A stretch of DNA of 64,000 bases from Plesiomonas sp051652165 (GCF_051652165.1 NZ_JBOFTR010000002.1:157063-221062), one strand, 5' to 3'. Shown: positions 16,817-26,560, counted from the stretch's first letter. Translations and numbers: made by a program. Notes: generated from the sequence alone by a model not told the origin.

Positions 16817-17719
16817 TTAACTGAGCACTAATCCAATTGCAAACAAGAGGTTCGTTAACAGCGCCCCTTTGACGACTTGTTCAAGTAATGGGCGCAGTGC
16901 TGCACCATTGGGTTCGCGCCACACTGCGATGGCATGTTTAATCAGCAACGGGCTGGCCAGTAAAAATAGCCAGATCACCCGCGTCTGCACGGTAAATAGG
17001 GCGTACAGGGCCAAACTTAGCAGCGCCCCGCCAATCAGCATCAGATGATAGCGTCTGCCCCATAATGGGCCCATGCGCACAACCAGTGTATTTTTCCCAC
17101 AGAGCCTATCAGTTTCGATATCACGTAAATTATTTACATTCAGTACCGCAGTAGCCAGTAAGCCGCAACCTATTGCTGGCAGTAGTAACGTGGTCTCAAA
17201 TGTGCCTGTTTGCAGGTAATACGTACCACCGACCCCCAGTAAACCGAAGAAAGTGAGTACTGAGATATCACCTAACCCCATGTAACCATAAGGTTTATTG
17301 CCAACGGTATAGGTAATAGCAGCAATAATTGCCACTACGCCCATCAGCAGAAACCCGATAATGTCTTCTGGTTTACGGCAGGCTAAGAAAATTAATGTAC
17401 TGCCACTGATTAACGTGAGCAGGAGAGTGAGTAGCATAGCCCGCTTCATGCTCTGTGCTGAGATTAGGCCACTTTGTACTGCCCGACGTGGGCCCACCCG
17501 ATCTTTATCTGTGCCTTTGACGGCATCTCCGTAGTCATTGGCCAAGTTGGAGAGGATCTGGAGCAATGTGGCTGTGAGCAGTGCCAAAACAGTAATGGTG
17601 GCCTGAAAGCGCCCTTGCCACATTGCCACTGCAGCACCAGTAACAATAGAGGCTAAAGCCAGCGGTAAAGTGCGCGGACGTGTCGCTTCCAACCAGATGG
17701 CAAATTTGGAGTCACTCAT
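16817..17719 (-). CDS. menA: 1,4-dihydroxy-2-naphthoate polyprenyltransferase
   Basis: Integral membrane UbiA-family enzyme that prenylates DHNA to demethylmenaquinone, the quinone used in anaerobic respiration (which links it to GlpABC in this window). The sequence shows multiple transmembrane helices and the Asp-rich prenyl-diphosphate motif NLANDYGDAVKGTDKD, plus NNLRDIETDRLCGKNTL, the second Asp motif. The start at 17719 (MSDSKFAIWLEATRPRTLP) gives 300 residues, matching the family; a start 16 codons upstream is possible but lacks similarity. No strong ribosome binding site is visible before either. Confidence 0.95.
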   Translation of the reverse strand: MSDSKFAIWLEATRPRTLPLALASIVTGAAVAMWQGRFQATITVLALLTATLLQILSNLANDYGDAVKGTDKDRVGPRRAVQSGLISAQSMKRAMLLTLLLTLISGSTLIFLACRKPEDIIGFLLMGVVAIIAAITYTVGNKPYGYMGLGDISVLTFFGLLGVGGTYYLQTGTFETTLLLPAIGCGLLATAVLNVNNLRDIETDRLCGKNTLVVRMGPLWGRRYHLMLIGGALLSLALYALFTVQTRVIWLFLLASPLLIKHAIAVWREPNGAALRPLLEQVVKGALLTNLLFAIGLVLS

Positions 17720-17887
17720 GGGTTTGGCTTCAACATAGTTAAGGGTTAAAAATGGCCGGCAGAGCAAGTCATGCGATAACGCAAGAAGGCAGTGCGAGGA
17801 GTGTGAACGCGGTAGTTTACCGTATCTTATAGGGATGCGGGTATGGCTGTTTGGTTAAATTCACAGCATAAGCTGCGGTATAAAGAG

Positions 17888-17917
17888 AAAAACAGAGCGC
17901 AAGTGCGCTCTGTTTTT
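17888..17917. terminator. Terminator after hslVU
   Basis: Arms AAAAACAGAGCGC/GCGCTCTGTTTTT with a short loop, T-runs on both strands. It lies about 85 bp past the hslU stop on the minus strand. Confidence 0.8.
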
Positions 17918-18001
17918 GAGAAGCAAAAAGCGGTGCAAGCCTATTATGGATAACATACCAAAGCATGATGAACCATGATTGCCACCGTTTTGTTTGGCTG
18001 A

Positions 18002-19336
18002 TTACAGAATAAAACGGCTGAGATCTTCGTCTTCTACGACATCAGCCAAGTATTTGCTGACGTAATCGGCATCAACGGTGATGAGCTGACCTCCGCGCTC
18101 ACTGGCATCAAAAGAGACCTCTTCAAACAGGCGCTCCATTACCGTGTGTAAGCGACGAGCACCAATATTTTCAGTGCGTTCGTTCACGGTAAAAGCAGCA
18201 TCCGCTAAACGGCGAATACCTTCTGGTGTGAACTCAACATTCAGACCTTCGGTTGCCAGCAACGCTTTATATTGCTCAGTCAGTGAGGCACTTGGCTCTG
18301 ATAAAATGCGCTCAAAATCAGCACTGGTCAGGGCATCAAGCTCAACACGAATAGGCAGGCGGCCTTGTAGCTCAGGCAGCAGATCAGACGGGCGAGCAAC
18401 CTGGAATGCACCTGAGGCAATGAACAGGATATGATCGGTATTCACCATGCCGTGCTTGGTCGATACAGTACAGCCTTCAACTAACGGCAGCAGATCGCGC
18501 TGAACACCTTCACGTGAAACATCAGGGCCAGAGCTTTCGCCACGCTTACAGATTTTGTCTATCTCATCGATAAAGACAATGCCGTTTTGCTCAACAGCGT
18601 GAATCGCTTGTTCTTTGAGCTCTTCAGGGTTGACCAGTTTAGCGGCTTCTTCTTCAATCAGTGCTTTAAGGGCTTCGGGCACTTTGAGTTTGCGTTTTTT
18701 CTTTTGCTGACCGGCCAGATTTTGGAACATAGATTGCAACTGGTTAGTCATCTCTTCCATGCCTGGTGGTGACATGATTTCAACACCAGCACTGCCAGCT
18801 GCCGCCGTCTCAATCTCGATCTCTTTATCATCGAGTTGGCCTTCGCGCAGTTTTTTGCGGAAGATTTGGCGAGTGTGTGATTGCTCGTCAGCTTTTTCTG
18901 TCTGGCCCCAATTATCACGAGGAGGCGGCAGCAGTGCATCTAAAATACGATCTTCTGCTAACTCTTCAGCGCGTACTCGATTTTTTTCGATTGACTGCAA
19001 ACGCACCATTTTAATGGCTGCATCGGTCAGATCGCGGATAATAGAGTCAACTTCTTTACCCACATACCCCACTTCGGTGAACTTGGTTGCTTCCACTTTG
19101 ATAAAGGGCGCATTAGCCAGTTTTGCCAAACGGCGAGCAATTTCTGTTTTACCAACACCGGTTGGGCCGATCATCAGAATATTTTTGGGTGTGACTTCAT
19201 GACGCAGTGCTTCTGGCAACTGCATCCGCCGCCAGCGGTTACGCAGCGCAATAGCAACCGAACGCTTGGCTTTATCCTGACCGATGATATGACGGTCAAG
19301 CTCGTGGACAATTTCACGGGGGGTCATTTCAGACAT
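18002..19336 (-). CDS. hslU: ATP-dependent protease ATPase subunit HslU
   Basis: AAA+ unfoldase (ClpY) that feeds substrates to the HslV peptidase. Walker A GPTGVGKTEIARRLAKL near residue 57, the pore-loop motif GYVGKEVDS near 91, Walker B VFIDEIDKI and the C-terminal tail ending EDEDLSRFIL, which docks into HslV, are all intact. At 444 residues it equals the family length. It starts 9 bp after the hslV stop, so hslVU is one heat-shock operon. Confidence 0.98.
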   Translation of the reverse strand: MSEMTPREIVHELDRHIIGQDKAKRSVAIALRNRWRRMQLPEALRHEVTPKNILMIGPTGVGKTEIARRLAKLANAPFIKVEATKFTEVGYVGKEVDSIIRDLTDAAIKMVRLQSIEKNRVRAEELAEDRILDALLPPPRDNWGQTEKADEQSHTRQIFRKKLREGQLDDKEIEIETAAAGSAGVEIMSPPGMEEMTNQLQSMFQNLAGQQKKKRKLKVPEALKALIEEEAAKLVNPEELKEQAIHAVEQNGIVFIDEIDKICKRGESSGPDVSREGVQRDLLPLVEGCTVSTKHGMVNTDHILFIASGAFQVARPSDLLPELQGRLPIRVELDALTSADFERILSEPSASLTEQYKALLATEGLNVEFTPEGIRRLADAAFTVNERTENIGARRLHTVMERLFEEVSFDASERGGQLITVDADYVSKYLADVVEDEDLSRFIL

Positions 19337-19345
19337 GGTCAGGCC

Positions 19346-19876
19346 TTAAATTTTACTTGGAAGTTCTTCGATGGTTTTGTGTTGGTTGGTATACACACAA
19401 ATATCACCGGCAATAGTCAGGGCTTTTTCCACGATATCGTGGGCGGAGAGCTCGGTATTTTCCAGCAGTGCACGTGCAGCAGACTGGGCAAACGGGCCGC
19501 CAGAACCAATGGCAATGAGATCATTTTCTGGCTGCACGACATCACCGTTACCGGTAATGATTAAAGAGGCATTTTCATCGGCAACGGCCAGCAGTGCTTC
19601 TAGTTTACGCAGAGCACGATCAGATCGCCAATCTTTGGCCAGTTCAACGGCAGCTTTAACCAAATTTCCCTGATGCATCTCTAACTGACGCTCAAAACGC
19701 TCAAACAGGGTAAATGCGTCAGCAGTACCGCCTGCAAAACCGGCAATCACTTGATCGTTATATAAACGGCGCACTTTGCGCGCGTTGCTTTTCATGACCG
19801 TGTTGCCAAGAGAAACCTGCCCGTCACCGCCAATGACGACTTTACCATTACGGCGCACACTTACGATTGTTGTCAC
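19346..19876 (-). CDS. hslV: ATP-dependent protease peptidase subunit HslV
   Basis: Threonine protease (ClpQ) forming a double hexamer with HslU caps. The N-terminus TTIVSVRRNGKVVIGGDGQ supplies the catalytic Thr after Met removal, and the Lys and Ser partner residues lie in NARKVRRL and GSGGPFA. The start codon is GTG at 19874-19876, as in E. coli, with AGGA upstream. Length is 176 residues. It is preceded by a sigma-32 promoter and a leader hairpin, so it is a heat-shock gene. Confidence 0.98.
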   Translation of the reverse strand: MTTIVSVRRNGKVVIGGDGQVSLGNTVMKSNARKVRRLYNDQVIAGFAGGTADAFTLFERFERQLEMHQGNLVKAAVELAKDWRSDRALRKLEALLAVADENASLIITGNGDVVQPENDLIAIGSGGPFAQSAARALLENTELSAHDIVEKALTIAGDICVYTNQHKTIEELPSKI

Positions 19877-19906
19877 TGTGTGTTCCTCATCGAAAAATAG
19901 TGTAAA

Positions 19907-19926
19907 GCCCTGATCACTGTCAGGGC
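19907..19926 (-). other. Stem-loop in the hslVU 5' leader
   Basis: GCCCTGA/TCAGGGC arms around a 6-base loop, about 30-50 bases upstream of the hslV start and just inside the predicted transcript. A leader stem-loop that stabilises the hslVU mRNA has been described in E. coli; this one may do the same. Confidence 0.5.
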
Positions 19927-19936
19927 ACTTACTGCT

Positions 19937-19965
19937 TAGATGGGGATTTAGGCAAGGAGTTTCAA
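19937..19965 (-). promoter_or_regulatory. Sigma-32 promoter of hslVU
   Basis: On the minus strand TTGAAA (19960-19965), a 14-bp spacer and CCCCATCTA (19937-19945) match the sigma-32 consensus almost perfectly. The TGA stop codon of ftsN (19962-19964) is part of the -35 element. Predicted start is near 19930, leaving a leader of about 54 bases. Confidence 0.85.
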
Positions 19966-20840
19966 CCCTTAACAGGAAGAATTAAACAACCGGACATACC
20001 GCTGCTTTTTAAACGGCTCTGTTGTTTGTCTGCGGCAGCACGGCTGCTATAAGGGCCAAGTACCACACGATGCCAACTATTACTGGTGCGTAAGTTAGCC
20101 TCAATGCCTTGGAATGCAAGGGTGGCTTGCACTTCTTCTGCTTGAGCACTGGTACGGTAAGCGCCGCACTGAACCAGCCACTGTTGTGGTTTTTCATCCA
20201 CTTTTTTGGCTGTTTCAACTTTTACCGCTTCACTTCGCGCCGTTTCTGCGCCACGTGGAATAGGAGGAGGTTGTACGAGTGTTGGTTTACTCTCTTTTAC
20301 CGTTGGTGTGGTCTGGCGAGGTGGCGGCTCAACGTTTGCGGTTGGTAACTCTTGGTGAGTACGTGTTGAAGCACTGTAATCGGGGACGCTTTGTTGTTTT
20401 ACGGGTGGTTTACCATCAACATTACCGTTACGATCAGCCCGTGGTAAAACTTGTGGCGATTGCTGCATTTCAGTTTGCAGTTGGGTTAAAATGGCCTGCT
20501 GCTCTGCGGTTAACTGAGTTGGCGCGGTGCGATCTTGCATTGGGTTATGCGGATCACTGATCACTACCTCTTTATTTTCCAACTCTTTGATGTAGCTCCA
20601 ACGCTCTTCGGGTTTTACCGGCAAACCATTTTTATGCTTACTTTGCTGATGTAAGTTGAGTGCTGCATCGGCATCACGGTTTTTGGCGTAATAGACTCCG
20701 CCCGCAATACCGGCAACCAATGCAGCAGCAAGACCGATAGCCATAATGGGCAACGGGCGAGGCGTTGTTTTTGTTTTTCGGCGTGCTTTTGCTTTTGCCG
20801 CCGCGCGTTTACCGCGGGATACGTAGTCTCGTTGTGCCAC
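19962..20840 (-). CDS. ftsN: Cell division protein FtsN
   Basis: Late divisome protein that triggers septal peptidoglycan synthesis. A basic cytoplasmic tail (AQRDYVSRGKRAAAKAKARRK) is followed by one membrane helix (about residues 30-50). The essential short motif EERWSYIKELE, a Gln/Pro-rich periplasmic linker and a C-terminal SPOR domain (about 215-290, WLVQCGAYRTSAQAEEVQATL) that binds denuded septal glycan complete the layout. The family start AQRDYV corresponds here to a GTG at 20838-20840, giving 292 residues. A TTG 13 codons earlier is the alternative, and no strong ribosome binding site decides between them. It sits between cytR and hslV, as in E. coli. Confidence 0.93.
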   Translation of the reverse strand: MAQRDYVSRGKRAAAKAKARRKTKTTPRPLPIMAIGLAAALVAGIAGGVYYAKNRDADAALNLHQQSKHKNGLPVKPEERWSYIKELENKEVVISDPHNPMQDRTAPTQLTAEQQAILTQLQTEMQQSPQVLPRADRNGNVDGKPPVKQQSVPDYSASTRTHQELPTANVEPPPRQTTPTVKESKPTLVQPPPIPRGAETARSEAVKVETAKKVDEKPQQWLVQCGAYRTSAQAEEVQATLAFQGIEANLRTSNSWHRVVLGPYSSRAAADKQQSRLKSSGMSGCLILPVKG

Positions 20841-21170
20841 AATGAATATCGAGTCTGACTGTTTAACGGAATAAGGCAAACATGTTACTTAACTGAAGCA
20901 GACTTGACCAGTTATGGATGCGAAAAGCGGGCTATTTATTCATCGTATTTTGCATCAAAATCAATCATCACAGATTTTTTGGATGTATAGCGTACAATCT
21001 TGCAGATGATTTAATCATTTTTGTGAGCAACAACGGCAGTCATAACCTGATTGGCAAAATAGACCAGGTATAAAATTTGACCGACAATGCCGGCCAAACG
21101 GTAGTGATAAGGTGACAATAGAGCGTGTAATACGCTCTAAATAACCGTCAATAATCAAGGAAATGTGATG
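20841..21170. other. Intergenic region between ftsN and cytR
   Basis: About 330 bp. On the minus strand the cytR end has an AGAGCG/CGCTCT hairpin with a poor T-tail (around 21119-21139) that may terminate cytR. The rest presumably holds the ftsN promoter. I see no gene. Confidence 0.45.
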
Positions 21171-22175
21171 TTAGCGGCGCGGTGGTGCAGTACTGGCACG
21201 TACCACCAGTTTGGCATCGAGCAGCCGTGAGCTCGTACCGATATCTTTGCCTCTGAGCATATCAAGCAGTAATGTCATTGACTGGCGGCCAATCTCATAA
21301 CGGGGTTGAGAAACGGTGGTCAGTGGCGGATCGCAATACTCTGAAAACTTAATATCATCAAAACCAATGATTGATAAGTCTTGTGGTACGCGAAACCCCA
21401 GTTTTTTTGCTTGCTGTAATGCGCCAATTGCCATGACATCACTGTGGCAAAAAATAGCCGTTGGAGGAGAAGGTTGTGCCATCAGTTGCGAAACAGCTTG
21501 TGCACCAGCCTCAAAACTAAAATTGCCATAGGTCATGTACCTGTCTTCGACGGCAATTCCGACACGGCGCATCGCCTGAATATAGCCCTGAGTTCGGTAA
21601 CTACACAGCGGCATGCTGCTTGGCCCGGCAACGCAGGCAATGCGTTTGTGGCCAAGTTGCGTGAGGTAGTGCACGGCATCAAATGCGGCAGTCAGGTTGT
21701 CGATATGTACCGTGGGCAGTTCAAGTTCGGGTGAGAACTCGTTGGCCATGACAATCGGTGGTAAGTTTTTTTGTTCCGGTTTACTGATATCAAACGGTAG
21801 ATTTGAACTGAGCAGCAGCATGCCATCAGCTTGTTTGGTGAAAACCAGATTCGCAAACGAACGTTCGCGGGCATTTTGTTGTGCACAATCACCTAATAAT
21901 ACTAAATAACCTTGTGCGGTTGCGGCCTCTTCGATCCCACGGATCACATCCGCAAAAAAGGGATCACTGATGTCGGGCACGATCACAACGATAGTTTTCG
22001 ATTCATTTCTGCGCAGATTGCGGGCGAGCGAGTTTGGGGAGTAACCCACCTCGACGACGGCTTTTTCGACACGTTGGCGAGTGGCTGTTGAAACCTTATC
22101 CGGGTTCATCAGCGCACGGGATACCGTGGCAGTCGATACGCCTGCAAGCTGGGCAACGTCCTTCATTGTTGCCAT
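21171..22175 (-). CDS. cytR: LacI-family repressor CytR
   Basis: Cytidine-responsive repressor/anti-activator that binds cooperatively with CRP at nucleoside uptake and catabolism promoters. The N-terminal helix-turn-helix reads MKDVAQLAGVSTATVSRALMNPDKVS, with hinge SPNSLARNLRR. The periplasmic-binding-protein-like sensor domain follows (IVVIVPDISDPFFADVIRGIE, MAIGALQQAKKLG, SIIGFDDI). Length is 334 residues, against 341 in E. coli. The location between priA and ftsN is the enteric one, which supports CytR over other LacI members. The add promoter in this window is a plausible target. Confidence 0.93.
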   Translation of the reverse strand: MATMKDVAQLAGVSTATVSRALMNPDKVSTATRQRVEKAVVEVGYSPNSLARNLRRNESKTIVVIVPDISDPFFADVIRGIEEAATAQGYLVLLGDCAQQNARERSFANLVFTKQADGMLLLSSNLPFDISKPEQKNLPPIVMANEFSPELELPTVHIDNLTAAFDAVHYLTQLGHKRIACVAGPSSMPLCSYRTQGYIQAMRRVGIAVEDRYMTYGNFSFEAGAQAVSQLMAQPSPPTAIFCHSDVMAIGALQQAKKLGFRVPQDLSIIGFDDIKFSEYCDPPLTTVSQPRYEIGRQSMTLLLDMLRGKDIGTSSRLLDAKLVVRASTAPPRR

Positions 22176-22372
22176 ATACCATTCTCCTACATTTCTGAGG
22201 GTTGTGTTCTCCCTGTCAGCAACAGGCTGCTAAATTCGCAGCGAAAGAAAAATGCTGCTGAACACCAACATTGTAAACAGCTGTGACAAGATGAAAAATG
22301 CGCTCGATTACGGAAATTACATTTTTTTCGTGATGTAATTCGCTTTTTGAGCGCAAAGATCGATGTGGCACG

Positions 22373-24586
22373 TTAAATCATATCGATAGGATCGACATCC
22401 AGTGTCCATTTTACTTTGCGCGAGAGCGGTAACATTTCGCAGGCAGGCCGTGCTAAGGTTAGAATTTGTTGCAGCATTTTGCGTGAAGGGTGTTGGATCA
22501 ACAGTTGCCAGCGATAGCGTCCGGCCCGTTTGCTTTGCAGCGAGGGTGCAGGGCCAAGCAGCCATAAATCGTCGGTTTTCAGCGAGCTAGCATCTAAAAC
22601 AGTGCGGATTTGGGTCAGTAACTGGCAGGCTGGGTCTCCCTGATGATCTTCAGCCCGAATCAGCACATGGTAGGTAAACGGTGGCAGCCATGCGACCTGT
22701 CGCTCTCGCAGTGCTTGACCGGCGAAGGCCGGATATCCCTGGGTTAACAGTGTTTGCAATAAGGGGTGATCTGGCTGGTGGGTTTGCAGTAACACTTCCC
22801 CTTGTTTTCCGGCACGCCCTGCACGCCCAGCGACTTGTGTATACAGTTGAGCAAAACGCTCGGCAGCACGAAAATCGGCAGAAAAGAGTGCACCGTCAAC
22901 ATCAAGCAGTGCTACTAAGGTTACGTTAGGAAAGTGGTGGCCTTTAGCCAGCATTTGCGTACCAATTAAAATCTGGCTGCGCCCTTGCTGTATATCCTCT
23001 AAATGCTGTTCAAGTGAGCCTTTTCTGCGGGTGCTGTCGCGGTCAATACGGGTGATGCTAAATTCTGGCATCAGTTCACCGAGCGTGTGTTCTAGCTGTT
23101 CTGTACCTACACCCACCGGTATCAGCTGGGTTGAGCCACATTGTGGGCATTGTGGTGGCACAGGGTACTGATTATCGCAATGGTGACAGCGTAGATTGCG
23201 GCTAACCTGATGAAAGGTATAGGGGCGATCACAGCGGGGGCAGTGGGCAACCCAGCCACACTCATGGCACAAAAGAGCAGGTGAAAAGCCGCGCCGGTTT
23301 AAAAATAGCATCACCTGATTACCCTGTTGCAGATGTTGGCGCATACGCACCAGTAACTCTGCCGACAAGCCAGCATGTACGGGTTGGCCTTTCATATCCA
23401 ACACAAATTGCTTAGGTGGTTTGGCATTGCCCGCCCGTACGGTCAGATGCAGGTGGTGGTATTTTCCTTGCTGACAGTTGTGCAAACTTTCTAGCGCAGG
23501 GGTGGCCGAGCCCAGTACCACAGGGATCTGCTCTTCATAGCCACGCATCACTGCCAGATCGCGCGCGTGGTAGCGCCAGCCCTCTTGCTGTTTGTATGAG
23601 CTATCGTGCTCTTCATCAATTACCAGCACGCCAGGGCGCGCTAACGGGGTGAACAGAGCAGAACGGGTGCCGATCACAATGGCACTTTCGCCTGTACGCG
23701 CACGTCGCCACACTGCCAGCCGTTGGTTATCGTTGAGTGCGGAATGCAGCACATCTACCGGTACATTAAAACGTTCACGAAAACGGGCGATGGTTTGCGG
23801 TGTTAGGCCAATTTCGGGAACTAACACCAGAGCCTGTTTACCTTGTGATAGGGCTTGCTCTATTACGCTGAGATAGACTTCTGTTTTGCCAGAGCCTGTG
23901 ACCCCTTCAAGTAGCCAGACAGCAAAATTACTGCGGCTGTTGATTGCAGCCACGGCGGTGGCTTGCTCGGTATTTAGGCGTGGGCGGTGCTCGCTGGCGC
24001 GATAGGTCGGCCGCCAATCGTGGTGCGATGGCATTTGTAGCTGAACATCTATCAGCCCTTTTTGCCGCAGTGTATTAAAGGCGTTGTCACTGCAACCCTG
24101 TTCTTGCAGTGCGGTTTTATCAAGTGGCCCGTTACGCAGTGCTTGAATGATCTGCCACTGTTTTGGCGCACGTTTGAACTGAGTTTGTAGGCTGATTTTA
24201 CCCTGTTCGGTCAGTTGCCAGTATTGCTCGGCCGCCTGCTCAGTGCTGTGGCCTTGACGCAATAGTACTGGCATGGCTTGAGTTAGTACATCGCCAAGCG
24301 GATGCTGATAATAGGCGGCCGCCCAGTGCAATAAGCGCCAAATAGGTGCTGACCAGAGAGGATCGTGATCGAGCAGTGTGGTGATCGCTTTGCACTGATC
24401 ATGTGGGATCTCGGCGCTGTCAGTTAGGCTCTCTACTACCCCGATTAGCTCGCGTCGCCCAAATGGCACTTTAACCCGCATACCGGGCAATATCGATTGA
24501 CCGGCTATCTGCGCAGCAGGCAGCAAATAATCAAACAGGCGTGGCAGGGGAACGGGCAGGGCAATTCGGGCTACAGATTCAGTCAT
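22373..24586 (-). CDS. priA: Primosomal replication restart helicase PriA
   Basis: 3'-5' superfamily 2 helicase that reloads DnaB at stalled forks. The 737-residue protein has an N-terminal DNA-binding domain, Walker A GVTGSGKTEVYL, DEEH box (VIDEEHDSSYKQ), and GSATPALESL. The zinc-binding cysteine cluster (CHECGWVAHCPRC and CHHCDNQYPVPPQCPQCG) is followed by late helicase motifs GTQMLAKGHHFPNVTLV and QVAGRAGR. All eight structural cysteines are visible. It is divergent from rpmE, as in E. coli. Confidence 0.97.
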   Translation of the reverse strand: MTESVARIALPVPLPRLFDYLLPAAQIAGQSILPGMRVKVPFGRRELIGVVESLTDSAEIPHDQCKAITTLLDHDPLWSAPIWRLLHWAAAYYQHPLGDVLTQAMPVLLRQGHSTEQAAEQYWQLTEQGKISLQTQFKRAPKQWQIIQALRNGPLDKTALQEQGCSDNAFNTLRQKGLIDVQLQMPSHHDWRPTYRASEHRPRLNTEQATAVAAINSRSNFAVWLLEGVTGSGKTEVYLSVIEQALSQGKQALVLVPEIGLTPQTIARFRERFNVPVDVLHSALNDNQRLAVWRRARTGESAIVIGTRSALFTPLARPGVLVIDEEHDSSYKQQEGWRYHARDLAVMRGYEEQIPVVLGSATPALESLHNCQQGKYHHLHLTVRAGNAKPPKQFVLDMKGQPVHAGLSAELLVRMRQHLQQGNQVMLFLNRRGFSPALLCHECGWVAHCPRCDRPYTFHQVSRNLRCHHCDNQYPVPPQCPQCGSTQLIPVGVGTEQLEHTLGELMPEFSITRIDRDSTRRKGSLEQHLEDIQQGRSQILIGTQMLAKGHHFPNVTLVALLDVDGALFSADFRAAERFAQLYTQVAGRAGRAGKQGEVLLQTHQPDHPLLQTLLTQGYPAFAGQALRERQVAWLPPFTYHVLIRAEDHQGDPACQLLTQIRTVLDASSLKTDDLWLLGPAPSLQSKRAGRYRWQLLIQHPSRKMLQQILTLARPACEMLPLSRKVKWTLDVDPIDMI

Positions 24587-24836
24587 TTGGGCAAGCGGCT
24601 CATTGGGTCAGAGAATACAGTGTAAGGGGAAGCCGAGAGTAGATCGATCCTTTGTATCAAAAAGGGTATGATTAGTGGTGAAAAAGGCGGCAGCCTGCTT
24701 GAAAGGTGGGGATGAATGCCGTATTATTTTGCGCCTTATAACTGTGTTATTAATCCTCGTGTGGTGTTTGGCAAATTACTGTGTAAAGCGTGGTAAGGTT
24801 GACCAGATAGCGACACGGCCTTTACTGAGGTTTCCC

Positions 24837-25049
24837 ATGAAGCAAGGTATCCACCCAGAATACAAAGAAATTACTGCAAACTGTTCTTGCGGTAACGTTA
24901 TCAAAATCGGTTCTACTGGCCGCGACATTAACCTAGACGTGTGCGGTAACTGCCACCCGTTCTATACTGGTAAGCAACGTGAAGTTTCTACCGGTGGCCG
25001 TGTTGACCGTTTCAACAAGCGTTTTGGCGCACTGTCTGGGAAGAAGTAA
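24837..25049 (+). CDS. rpmE: 50S ribosomal protein L31
   Basis: Ribosomal protein bridging the subunits at the central protuberance. The 70-residue protein begins MKQGIHPEYKEITANCSCGN and has the zinc-binding cysteines (CSCG and CGNCHPF), so it is the C+ (zinc-containing) paralogue. GAGG 6 bases before the ATG at 24837 fixes the start. The frame upstream of it is open but not protein-like. It is followed by a strong terminator and is monocistronic. Confidence 0.98.
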   Translation: MKQGIHPEYKEITANCSCGNVIKIGSTGRDINLDVCGNCHPFYTGKQREVSTGGRVDRFNKRFGALSGKK

Positions 25050-25080
25050 TCTTTCTTCTTTCTGCAGTATCGCGAAAGCA

Positions 25081-25107
25081 AAAAAAGCACCTTTGGGTGC
25101 TTTTTTT
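25081..25107 (+). terminator. Terminator of rpmE
   Basis: AAAAAAGCACC-TTTG-GGTGCTTTTTTT hairpin, 31 bp after the rpmE stop. Confidence 0.88.
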
Positions 25108-25270
25108 ATATCTCAGATATAACACTGCAATATAACCTGTTCCGTAGTGATTTATCTTCTTGCTGACACGTTTTTTCAGATGTATCGGCTGGGAATCCCC
25201 CTTGAGATTGCTTATCATCAGCGTACGTTACGTTCCGTAACACAAAAACGAATAATGATAGGAATGTCTG

Positions 25271-26560
25271 ATGTCTGCCGATTTGCGCCAACAAGCTCTC
25301 GATTATCACGCTTACCCGATCCCCGGAAAAATTGCTATTGCTCTGACCAAACCTGCGGATACTGCGCATGACTTGGCGCTGGCCTATAGCCCCGGTGTGG
25401 CTGAACCGGTGCGTGAAATTGCGCGTGATCCAGAAAATGCTTACCGTTATACCGGTAAAGGTAATCTGGTTGCGGTGATCTCTAACGGCACGGCAATTTT
25501 GGGTTTGGGGAATTTAGGCCCGTTGGCCTCTAAACCGGTAATGGAAGGTAAGGCGCTGTTATTCAAACGTTTTGCAGGTATTGATGCGGTTGATATTGAG
25601 GTAACACACGATACGGTTGAGCAGTTTATTGATACGGTTGCCAATATTGCAGATTCGTTTGGGGGCATTAATTTAGAAGATATCAAAGCGCCAGAGTGTT
25701 TTGAGATTGAGCAGCGTTTGATTGAACGCTGCCATATTCCAGTTTTTCATGATGATCAGCACGGTACGGCGATTGTTACGGCGGCCGGTGTGCTCAATGC
25801 ACTGGAGATTCAAGGGAAAACCTTGCCACAGGCCAAAGTGGTCTGTCTGGGTGCAGGCGCGGCAGCAAGCGCTTGTATGAATATGCTGATCAAGTGCGGT
25901 GCGGCGCGTGAAAATATCTATATGCTTGATCGTAAGGGCGTGATCCACGCTGATCGCAGTGATCTCAACGAATTTAAGGCGCTGTTTGCCAATAAAACCG
26001 ACAAACGTACATTAGAAGATGCGATGACCGGTGCTGATGTTTTTATCGGTGTTTCTGGCCCTGACTTGTTACCGGCGAAAGCTCTGGCGCTGATGGCAAA
26101 AAATCCCATTGTGTTTGCTTGTGCTAACCCTGATCCGGAGATCAAACCAGCACTGGCATTTGCTACCCGTAGCGATCTGATTATGGCAACGGGTCGCTCT
26201 GATTACCCGAACCAGATTAACAATGTACTCTGCTTCCCGTTTTTGTTCCGTGGCGCGCTTGATGTGCGTGCCCGTGCGATTAATGATGAGATGAAATTGG
26301 CCGCAGTTGAGGCAATTCGTCAACTGGCAAAAGAGCCTGTGCCACAAGATGTACTTGACGCGGCAGGGGTTACATCGTTAGCTTTTGGCCGTGATTATAT
26401 TATCCCTAAGCCAATGGATTCACGTTTGCTTGAGCGTGTTGCCCACGCCGTTTCTACCGCCGCGATAGCGTCAGGTGTTGCTGGGCATATACCTACGTCT
26501 TTGTTGTGCCGTACGTCTAACACCTTGAACCCAATGAGTGTTGCAGAAGCTATAAATTAA
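25271..26560 (+). CDS. NAD(P)-dependent malic enzyme, short form
   Basis: Oxidatively decarboxylates malate to pyruvate, yielding NAD(P)H, in the cytoplasm. N-terminal motif LALAYSPGVAEPVREIA, INLEDIKAPECFEIEQRL, VFHDDQHGTAIV and the Rossmann fold VCLGAGAAASACMNML are typical of bacterial ME. The 429 residues stop at the end of the malic domain. The phosphotransacetylase-like C-terminal domain of E. coli MaeB (759 residues) is absent, so this is the stand-alone form seen near rpmE in Vibrio-type genomes. Coenzyme preference cannot be read safely from the sequence. GATAGGAATG precedes the ATG. Confidence 0.92.
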   Translation: MSADLRQQALDYHAYPIPGKIAIALTKPADTAHDLALAYSPGVAEPVREIARDPENAYRYTGKGNLVAVISNGTAILGLGNLGPLASKPVMEGKALLFKRFAGIDAVDIEVTHDTVEQFIDTVANIADSFGGINLEDIKAPECFEIEQRLIERCHIPVFHDDQHGTAIVTAAGVLNALEIQGKTLPQAKVVCLGAGAAASACMNMLIKCGAARENIYMLDRKGVIHADRSDLNEFKALFANKTDKRTLEDAMTGADVFIGVSGPDLLPAKALALMAKNPIVFACANPDPEIKPALAFATRSDLIMATGRSDYPNQINNVLCFPFLFRGALDVRARAINDEMKLAAVEAIRQLAKEPVPQDVLDAAGVTSLAFGRDYIIPKPMDSRLLERVAHAVSTAAIASGVAGHIPTSLLCRTSNTLNPMSVAEAIN

